From positions 1-8,931 of the forward strand of contig DATBIY010000075.1 of NCBI GenBank assembly GCA_036556695.1: DNA of 8,931 nucleotides, in the 5' to 3' direction. This DNA is from DASSCW01 sp036556695 (GTDB lineage: Bacteria; Chloroflexota; Limnocylindria; QHBO01). The notes below the pieces were generated by a model. That model had not been told where the DNA came from, searched no databases, and saw only the letters and a program-made list of their open reading frames with translations. Shown in pieces: positions 1-4,970 of this stretch. The position numbers and the translations under genes are program-made. The first letter of the stretch is position 1, and each line of letters begins with the position of its first letter.

Positions 1-56
1 GCGAGCGCTGCCGCAACACCTTCGTCGTCACCGGCTACGACGGCTTCGTCCGATGA
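1..56 (+). CDS. 3' end of an unidentified protein gene (partial)
   Basis: The frame starting at base 3 reads ERCRNTFVVTGYDGFVR and stops at TGA 54-56. Nearly every codon ends in G or C, which matches the codon use of the definite genes downstream and is the main reason to call it coding. Only 17 residues are visible. I do not recognise the family and no function is assigned. It lies upstream of the sugar operon on the same strand and is separated from it by 240 bases containing hairpins and operators, so it is probably a separate transcription unit. It could still be a chance open frame. Confidence 0.55.
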   Translation, partial: ERCRNTFVVTGYDGFVR

Positions 57-95
57 GGTTCTGCCTCGCGCGCCCCGGGGGCTGACGTCGGCTGA

Positions 96-111
96 TGCGG
101 CGCCAGCCGCA
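96..111 (+). terminator. Possible terminator hairpin after the upstream gene
   Basis: TGCGGC (96-101) and GCCGCA (106-111) form a perfect 6-bp stem with a GCCA loop. It is followed by CGTTGTCTC, which is only moderately T-rich. It sits 40 bases after the stop codon of the upstream partial gene, a sensible place for a terminator. The absence of a real T-tract keeps confidence low. Confidence 0.35.
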
Positions 112-130
112 CGTTGTCTCGCCGAATCGC

Positions 131-153
131 GCCAGGGCCCGCCACGGCCTGGC
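131..153 (+). terminator. Second GC hairpin in the upstream intergenic region
   Basis: GCCAGGGCC (131-139) pairs with GGCCTGGC (146-153) around the loop CGCCAC. This gives an 8-bp stem with one bulged G. No T-tract follows. With the hairpin at 96-111 it could act as a two-part, factor-dependent or T-less terminator insulating the sugar operon from the upstream gene, or it may simply reflect high GC content. Confidence 0.3.
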
Positions 154-177
154 GCCCCGATGGTGACGCCGGGGCAT

Positions 178-192
178 GAATTCGACGAATTC
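178..192. repeat. 15-base palindrome GAATTCGACGAATTC
   Basis: The arms GAATTCG and CGAATTC match perfectly around a single central A. The site lies 26 bases upstream of the first LacI-type operator. It is AT-richer than its surroundings and does not resemble the operator sequence. It could be a binding site for a second regulator or an upstream promoter element. No function can be shown from sequence. Confidence 0.4.
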
Positions 193-218
193 GCCCTTCA
201 AACCGTCCTCGCGAGCAT

Positions 219-230
219 GAGAGCGCTCTC
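219..230. promoter_or_regulatory. LacI-family operator, upstream copy
   Basis: GAGAGCGCTCTC is a perfect 12-bp palindrome with the central CG step typical of LacI/GalR operators. It shares its 12-base core exactly with the longer palindrome at 262-279. The two centres are 46 bases apart. It overlaps the place where a -35 element would lie for the candidate -10 at 245-250, so binding here would block polymerase. The most likely ligand is the repressor encoded immediately downstream. Confidence 0.75.
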
Positions 231-250
231 TTGACACGGCCGCCTACAAT
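231..250 (+). promoter_or_regulatory. Candidate promoter of the sugar operon, unusual geometry
   Basis: TTGACA (231-236) is a perfect -35 consensus and TACAAT (245-250) is a good -10, but only 8 bases separate them, far short of the usual 16-18. No good -10 lies 17 bases after TTGACA. The likeliest reading is that TACAAT is the real -10, with transcription starting near 257, and that the -35 overlaps the upstream operator poorly. The start would then lie just before operator 262-279. The placement between two operators supports a promoter here even though its exact elements are unclear. Confidence 0.4.
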
Positions 251-261
251 GCCCCGAGGAG

Positions 262-279
262 TGTGAGAGCGCTCTCACA
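262..279. promoter_or_regulatory. LacI-family operator, main 18-bp palindrome
   Basis: TGTGAGAGCGCTCTCACA is a perfect 18-bp inverted repeat centred on CG. Its inner 14 bases, TGAGAGCGCTCTCA, differ from the Streptomyces CebR consensus TGGGAGCGCTCCCA by one symmetrical base pair per half-site. It ends 17 bases before the repressor start codon, between the likely transcription start and the ribosome site, so the bound protein would act as a roadblock. Together with the copy at 219-230 it implies autoregulation of the repressor and of the whole operon. Confidence 0.85.
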
Positions 280-282
280 ATG

Positions 283-288
283 AAGGAG
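283..288 (+). promoter_or_regulatory. Ribosome binding site deciding the TTG start
   Basis: AAGGAG lies 8 bases before TTG at 297. This ideal spacing supports translation starting at the non-standard TTG codon. Confidence 0.8.
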
Positions 289-296
289 TCGCCACG

Positions 297-1322
297 TTGG
301 TCAGTCGCTCATCGGCGCCCGCGACCCTGGAGGAGGTGGCTCGCGCCGCCAACGTCTCGCGCGCGACCGTGTCGCGCGTGGTGAACGGCGATCGCCGGGT
401 TCGCGAGGAGACGCGCAGCGCGGTCGAGGCGGCGGTGCGGGATCTCGGCTACGTGCCGAATCGTGCGGCCCGCAGCCTGGTCACGCGGCGCAGCGGCTCC
501 ATCGGCGTGGTGATTCCCGAGCCGACCGCACAGCTGTTCGGCGACCCGTTCTTCCCGCGCATCCTGCGCGGCATCGGCGACGCGCTGGCCGAGGACGAGA
601 TGCAGCTGGTGCTGCTGATGCCACAGGTCCGCGCCGACGAGGTGCGGGTGGGTCGCTACCTGGCGGCGGGTCACGTGGATGGCGTGCTGCTGGTCTCCCT
701 GCACGGCTCGGACCCACTGCCCGAGGAGCTGCAGCGACGCGGGATCCCGGTCGTCGTCGGCGGCAGGCCGCCGAGCGCCGGCATCACCTACGTCGACGTC
801 GACAACCGGCGCGGCGCCGCCACGGCCGTGCAGCATCTGCTGGCCGACGGCCGGCGCCAGGTGGCCACCATCGCCGGACCACAGGACATGCCGGCCGGTG
901 CGGACCGCCTGGCCGGCTATCACGAGGCGATCGGCAGCGCCGGCTTGCCGCCGAACGAGCAGCTGGTCGAGATCGCCGACTTCTCACTGGAGGGCGGCCG
1001 CTCCGCCATGGAGCGCCTGCTCGCCCGTGCGCCGCGCCTGGACGCGGTCTTCGTTGCCTCGGACCTGATGGGGGTGGGCGCGCTGTCCGCCCTCCAGTCC
1101 GCCGGGCGGGCGGTTCCCGACGACGTGGCAGTGATCGGCTTCGACGACTCGCCGCTGGCGGCACAGGCCCAGCCGCCCTTGTCGAGCGTTCGGCAGCCGA
1201 TCGAGGAGATGGGCCGCGAGATGGCCCAGCTGCTGATCCGGATGGTCACCTCCCGCGAGCGCGTGGCGCGTCGCGTGATCCTGGCCACCGACCTGGTCAT
1301 CAGGGCCTCGAGCAGGAGGTGA
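297..1322 (+). CDS. LacI/GalR-family repressor, CebR-like
   Basis: This 341-residue protein has the full LacI layout. An N-terminal helix-turn-helix (about residues 11-31, with SRATVSRVVNG) is followed by the hinge helix (54-62, PNRAARSLV, with Leu61 in the position that intercalates at the central CG of the operator). The rest is a periplasmic-binding-like effector domain, with blocks such as GSIGVVIPE, DGVLLVSLHG, a YVDVDNRRGA strand, DAVFVASDLM and VIGFDDSPLA. The length is normal for the family. The TTG start is chosen because AAGGAG sits 8 bases upstream and the HTH begins at the usual distance. It is the first gene of the operon, 65 bases ahead of the binding-protein gene, and two palindromic operators lie in its own leader. 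From the neighbouring transporter and beta-glycosidase it probably represses uptake of a beta-glucoside, with cellobiose or a related sugar as inducer. That ligand is inference. Family assignment is certain. Confidence 0.95.
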   Translation: MVSRSSAPATLEEVARAANVSRATVSRVVNGDRRVREETRSAVEAAVRDLGYVPNRAARSLVTRRSGSIGVVIPEPTAQLFGDPFFPRILRGIGDALAEDEMQLVLLMPQVRADEVRVGRYLAAGHVDGVLLVSLHGSDPLPEELQRRGIPVVVGGRPPSAGITYVDVDNRRGAATAVQHLLADGRRQVATIAGPQDMPAGADRLAGYHEAIGSAGLPPNEQLVEIADFSLEGGRSAMERLLARAPRLDAVFVASDLMGVGALSALQSAGRAVPDDVAVIGFDDSPLAAQAQPPLSSVRQPIEEMGREMAQLLIRMVTSRERVARRVILATDLVIRASSRR

Positions 1323-1375
1323 GGCGTCTGAGACCGCATCGGTTCCCCCAAGCGCTGAGTTCGCACACGGAGAAG

Positions 1376-1381
1376 AGGAGG
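1376..1381 (+). promoter_or_regulatory. Ribosome binding site fixing the binding-protein start
   Basis: AGGAGG, within GAGGAGGA, lies 6 bases before ATG 1388. It favours that start over the in-frame GTG at 1319, which would overlap the repressor stop and place 23 non-signal residues ahead of the export signal. Confidence 0.85.
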
Positions 1382-1387
1382 ACGTTT

Positions 1388-2818
1388 ATGGAGCGACACG
1401 AGCGCGCTCCCTGGAGGCTGGCCGCCGGGGCAGCCACGCTGATGCTCGTTCTGAGCGCCTGCGGAACCGCGACGACCTCGACGTCGGCATCGGCTTCGGC
1501 GTCCACTGCCGCAAGTGCCAGCCAGGCCGGCGAGGTGGTCGAGATCGAATGGTTCATCGGCCTCGGCACCGGCACCAACCCGGAGCAGATTCCGATCCAG
1601 GAGGCGGAGGTCGAGGCCTTCAACGCAGACCATCCGAACATCCACCTGACCCTGACGGTCGTCGACAGCGAAGAGGCCGAGCAGGATCTGGCGAACCGGA
1701 TGCCAACCAACCCGCCGGACATCATCGGTCCGGTCGGCATCCGCGGACTGCAGAGCTTCGGCGGTAACCTGCTGGACCTGACGCAGTACATCGACGCCGC
1801 CGGCGTCGACCGATCGACGATCGAGGACGCCCTGTGGGACGTCTACCAGTTCGACGGCAAGCAGATCGGCATTCCGATGGCGGTCTTCCCGTCGTTCATC
1901 TACTACAACAAGACGCTCTTCGATGAGGCGCAGCTGCCGTACCCGCCGCACGCGGTGGGCGAGCAGTACGACGGCAAGGACTGGACGTGGGAGACGCTCC
2001 GCGAGCTGGCCATGCAGCTGACCGTCGACACCGACGGCAACGACGCCACCAGCCCGGACTTCGACGGTGACAGCACCGACATCTGGGGCCTGGACGCCCA
2101 GTTCACCAACAACGACCCGCGCGCCTGGTCGACCATCTTCGGCGGATCGGGATCGATCGTTGCCGATGACGGCGCCACGGCCCAGTGGCCGGACAACTGG
2201 CGCGACGGACTGCAGTTCTTCTACGACGGGATGTGGACCGACCAGTTCATCCCGACCAAGCCCGAGCTGGATGCCATCGAGCCCAACGGCAACAGCTTCC
2301 AGACGGGCCGCATCGCGATGGACGTCGTCCACCAGTGGTACACCTGCTGCATCTACCCGCCCGAGGGCGAGCCGCCGGTGAGCGACTGGGACATCGCCGT
2401 CCTGCCACAGGGTCCCGACGGCAAGGTGACCTCGAAGCTGCACGCCGACACGGTGGGCATCCTGGACACCACCGAGAACCCCGAGGCGGCGTTCGAGGTG
2501 CTGCAGTGGATCCGGCAAAACCCGACCCTGCTTCAGGCCTGGGGCGCGCTGCCGGCCATCACCGACCAGCGCGACGCGTTCTTCACGGCGCTCGACGAGC
2601 GGTTTGCGCCCGTCGAGGTCGACTGGAACGTCTCGCTGGAGATGATGCAGTACCCGGATAACCCCAGCCATGAGGCAGCGATGCCGAATCACCTCGAGGC
2701 GAATGCCGCCAACGGAGAGTTCGGGTCGCAGCTGTGGACCACGCCTGGCCTTGATCTCCAGTCCGCGATCGACGCCCACGTCGAGCGGATCCAGGGGATC
2801 TTCGACGAAGGGGGCTGA
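1388..2818 (+). CDS. Sugar ABC transporter substrate-binding lipoprotein (family 1)
   Basis: This 476-residue extracellular solute-binding protein captures a sugar outside the membrane and passes it to the two permeases downstream. Residues 1-25 form a lipoprotein signal: a basic start, a hydrophobic stretch from about residue 11, and the lipobox LSAC with Cys25 as the lipid anchor. A Ser/Thr/Ala-rich linker (about 26-41) follows. The mature domain starts with the strand VVEIEWFIGLG and carries family-1 features such as PPDIIGPVG, a GIPMAVFPSFIYYNKTLFDEA segment and ENPEAAFEVLQWI. The length is a little above the usual 400-450. Two features stand out: an Asp-rich segment at residues 214-231 (DTDGND...DFDGD) and adjacent cysteines Cys320-Cys321 after a Trp-Tyr-Thr. 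The gene follows the repressor and precedes the permeases. A strong hairpin in its 3' flank may stabilise its message. The substrate is inferred, not seen, to be a beta-linked glucoside. Confidence 0.92.
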   Translation: MERHERAPWRLAAGAATLMLVLSACGTATTSTSASASASTAASASQAGEVVEIEWFIGLGTGTNPEQIPIQEAEVEAFNADHPNIHLTLTVVDSEEAEQDLANRMPTNPPDIIGPVGIRGLQSFGGNLLDLTQYIDAAGVDRSTIEDALWDVYQFDGKQIGIPMAVFPSFIYYNKTLFDEAQLPYPPHAVGEQYDGKDWTWETLRELAMQLTVDTDGNDATSPDFDGDSTDIWGLDAQFTNNDPRAWSTIFGGSGSIVADDGATAQWPDNWRDGLQFFYDGMWTDQFIPTKPELDAIEPNGNSFQTGRIAMDVVHQWYTCCIYPPEGEPPVSDWDIAVLPQGPDGKVTSKLHADTVGILDTTENPEAAFEVLQWIRQNPTLLQAWGALPAITDQRDAFFTALDERFAPVEVDWNVSLEMMQYPDNPSHEAAMPNHLEANAANGEFGSQLWTTPGLDLQSAIDAHVERIQGIFDEGG

Positions 2819-2832
2819 GGGCTCCTCCATGA

Positions 2833-2862
2833 CGCCGGGGCGGCCTCCGGGCCGCCTCGGCG
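2833..2862 (+). terminator. Strong intergenic hairpin between binding-protein and permease genes
   Basis: Bases 2833-2845 and 2850-2862 pair over 13 bp (core GGCGGCC / GGCCGCC), with one G-U wobble and a TCCG loop. It begins 14 bases after the binding-protein stop. The following bases CTCTTCC are only weakly T-rich. In sugar-transport operons a hairpin at this point commonly leads to partial termination or 3'-end protection, so that the binding protein is made in excess over the permeases. That role is inferred here. The permeases have no separate promoter that I can see, so complete termination is unlikely. Confidence 0.65.
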
Positions 2863-2925
2863 CTCTTCCAGAGCCGATACTTCCCACGCATCCGACGAAC
2901 GCCCTTGACCGGGGCACGAGGTGAG

Positions 2926-3891
2926 ATGGAGGCCACGTCCGGATCCGCGGCCGGCCCGATGACGGCACTGACGCCGGGGCGCCGCCGCCGCTTCGCGGAG
3001 CTGCGCTCGCGCGAGAGCCTGGCGGGGCTGATCTTCGTGTCGCCCTGGATCGTGGGCTTCCTGGCCTTCTCGGCCATCCCGATGGCCGCCTCGCTGGTCC
3101 TGTCGCTCACCGATTTCGATCCTCGCCAGGCTGACGAGATCCGATTCATCGGCCTGGACAACTACATCCGCATGTTCAGCGACCCCGCGCTGATCAAGGC
3201 CTCGCTGGTGACGCTGAGATTCGCGCTGATCGTGGTTCCCGTCACGCTCGCCTTCGCCCTGGGCGTGGCGCTCCTGGTGAACAGCACGCTGCTGGCCGGT
3301 CGGAACGTGTTCCGGACGCTGTTCTACATGCCGATGCAGATCCCGATCGTCGCCAGCACCATCATCTGGATCGGCGTCCTCAACGTGTCGAACGGCTGGC
3401 TGGACATCGGCCTCCAGGCGATTGGCCTGCCCGCCATCGACTGGCTGAACAGCACCTTCTGGGTGCATCCGGCACTGGTGCTGATGGGCCTGTGGGGGGT
3501 CGGCAACCTGATGCTCATCTTCCTCGCCGGCCTGCAGAGCGTGCCGACTGAGCTCTACGACGCGGCCAAGGTGGACGGAGCGGGTCCCTTTGCCACGTTC
3601 CGCAACATCACGCTGCCGATGATCTCGCCGGTGCTTTTCTACAACCTGATCATCGTGCTGATCGCCACGTTCCAGTACTTCACCCAGGCGTACGTGATCA
3701 CCAACGGCCGCGGCGATCCGAACGGCGAGACGCTGTTCTTCAACCTCAACCTGTTCCGCGAGGCGTTCCAGTTCTACAACATGGGCTACGCCTCGGCCCT
3801 GGCCTGGGTGCTGTTCGCCGTGGTGCTGGGCCTGACGGTGCTGCTCTTCCGCACGGCTGGCCGCTGGGTCTACGAGGGCGCCGAGCGATGA
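2926..3891 (+). CDS. Sugar ABC transporter permease, MalF/UgpA type
   Basis: This 321-residue inner-membrane protein forms half of the sugar channel. A cytoplasmic basic N-terminus (residues 1-30) leads into the first helix (about 32-60, GLIFVSPWIVGFLAFSAIP). About five more helices follow at roughly 93-120, 130-155, 180-205, 233-256 and 286-309. The cytoplasmic EAA loop that docks the ATPase is at about residues 209-231 (ELYDAAKVDGAG...NITLP), close to consensus. ATG 2926 is chosen because GAGGTGAG runs directly up to it. An in-frame TTG at 2905 has no ribosome site, and ATG 2959 also lacks one. The stop overlaps the start of the next permease (ATGA at 3888-3891), so the two are translationally coupled. 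The helix count is my estimate from hydrophobic runs. Confidence 0.93.
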   Translation: MEATSGSAAGPMTALTPGRRRRFAELRSRESLAGLIFVSPWIVGFLAFSAIPMAASLVLSLTDFDPRQADEIRFIGLDNYIRMFSDPALIKASLVTLRFALIVVPVTLAFALGVALLVNSTLLAGRNVFRTLFYMPMQIPIVASTIIWIGVLNVSNGWLDIGLQAIGLPAIDWLNSTFWVHPALVLMGLWGVGNLMLIFLAGLQSVPTELYDAAKVDGAGPFATFRNITLPMISPVLFYNLIIVLIATFQYFTQAYVITNGRGDPNGETLFFNLNLFREAFQFYNMGYASALAWVLFAVVLGLTVLLFRTAGRWVYEGAER

Positions 3892-4970
3892 CCGCGACCA
3901 CCGGCTCCATGGACCGCTCGCTGGCCATCGGCTCGCCACTGCGCGGCCAGATGAGGCGTTTCCTGGCGGTTGCCGGTTTCACGCTGTTCGCCAGCATGGT
4001 CGTCTCGATCTTTCTCATGCCGCTGCTGTACATGACCGCGACAGCCTTCAAAAGCGAGACGCAGACCTCCACGCCGGGGGCGCCCGCATGGCCCGCCGCG
4101 CCGCAGACGTTCAGCTACCAGGGCGAGGAGTACCCGGTCTTCCAGGTGCCGACGGACAGCGGCCTCCAGTCATGGGCGCTGATCGAGCCACACCGCCAGG
4201 ACGCGATCTTCATCGACCCGGCGAACCCGGAGGCCGGGCCAATCACCTGGGAGGGCCGATGGCGCACGCTCGAGCAGTCGTGGAGCTTCTCGCTCGACTG
4301 GAGCAGCTTCGGGAGGGCGTGGGACATCCTGAACTTCCCGCGGATGTTCTTCAACACGTTCATGATCTCTGCGCTGTCGACCATCGGGGCGGTGCTGTCG
4401 GCCATTCTCGTGGCCTACGGATTCAGCCGCTTCCGCTTCCCAGGCCGCAACGGCCTCTTCCTGGTGATGCTGGCGACGATCATCCTGCCCTTCCAGGTCA
4501 CCCTCATCCCGACCTACGCGGTCTACTTCTCGCTCGGCTGGGTGGGAACCTGGCTGCCGCTCATCATTCCGCACTTCTTCGCGAACGCCTACAACGTCTT
4601 CCTGCTGCGGCAGTACTTCCTCACGATCCCGCGCGATCTGGACGAGGCGGCCATGATCGACGGCGCCGGGCCGTTCCGGATCCTGCGCTCGGTGATCGTG
4701 CCGCAGGCCATCCCGGCGATCGTGGCGGTGACGCTGTTCCACTTCTTCTGGGCGTGGAACGAGTACTTCCTGCCGCTGGTCTACCTGCAGAGCACGCCCG
4801 AGCTCCAGCCGCTGTCGGTCGGGCTGGGCCGCTTCAACTCGCTGTACTCTGGCGAGCCGACGGTGATCCAGGCGGCGGCCATCCTGGCCATGCTGCTGCC
4901 GGTCGTGGTCTTCTTCTTCGCCCAGCGCGCCTTCATGCGCGGCGTGGTCTTCGGCGGCGTGGACAAGTGA
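3888..4970 (+). CDS. Sugar ABC transporter permease, MalG/UgpE type, with large extracytoplasmic insert
   Basis: This 360-residue second half of the channel is longer than the usual 270-300. The first helix is at about residues 26-50 and the core helices are at about 153-177, 188-212, 220-243, 272-300 and 327-347. The EAA loop is clear at about 250-272 (DLDEAAMIDGAG, then VIVP). The extra length is a ~95-residue segment (57-150) between helices 1 and 2, expected outside the membrane and containing YPVFQVPTD, FIDPANPEAGPITW and a WRTLEQSWSFS stretch. Similar inserts occur in some permeases of this family as I recall them, so this is a subfamily trait rather than a fusion. The start overlaps the previous stop as ATGA, with GAGGG 9 bases upstream. 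The stop overlaps the GTG of the glycosidase gene. No ATPase gene is adjacent. Confidence 0.92.
   Translation: MTATTGSMDRSLAIGSPLRGQMRRFLAVAGFTLFASMVVSIFLMPLLYMTATAFKSETQTSTPGAPAWPAAPQTFSYQGEEYPVFQVPTDSGLQSWALIEPHRQDAIFIDPANPEAGPITWEGRWRTLEQSWSFSLDWSSFGRAWDILNFPRMFFNTFMISALSTIGAVLSAILVAYGFSRFRFPGRNGLFLVMLATIILPFQVTLIPTYAVYFSLGWVGTWLPLIIPHFFANAYNVFLLRQYFLTIPRDLDEAAMIDGAGPFRILRSVIVPQAIPAIVAVTLFHFFWAWNEYFLPLVYLQSTPELQPLSVGLGRFNSLYSGEPTVIQAAAILAMLLPVVVFFFAQRAFMRGVVFGGVDK

Noticed and set aside
1347..1360. AGCGCT core between the repressor and binding-protein genes as a third operator
   Set aside because: Only the 6-base core matches. None of the eight flanking positions of TGAGAGCGCTCTCA is kept, so it is likely chance.
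1319..1387. GTG 1319 as start of the binding protein
   Set aside because: It would put 23 residues before a standard lipoprotein signal. ATG 1388 has a strong ribosome site at the right distance.
2905..2925. TTG 2905 as start of the first permease
   Set aside because: No ribosome site lies upstream, while GAGGTGAG precedes ATG 2926.
920..2968. Long open frame on the minus strand (about 680 codons) antisense to the repressor and binding-protein genes
   Set aside because: It is a mirror of GC-biased codons. The translation is rich in Arg, Gly and Val with no recognisable domain, it crosses two genes with clear families, and it has no ribosome site that I can see.
164..2980. The 12-mer TGACGCCGGGGC occurring three times (164, 2830, 2969)
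   Set aside because: Short GC-rich repeats are expected in a GC-rich window. The copies have no consistent position, symmetry or flanking similarity, and one is inside the permease coding region.
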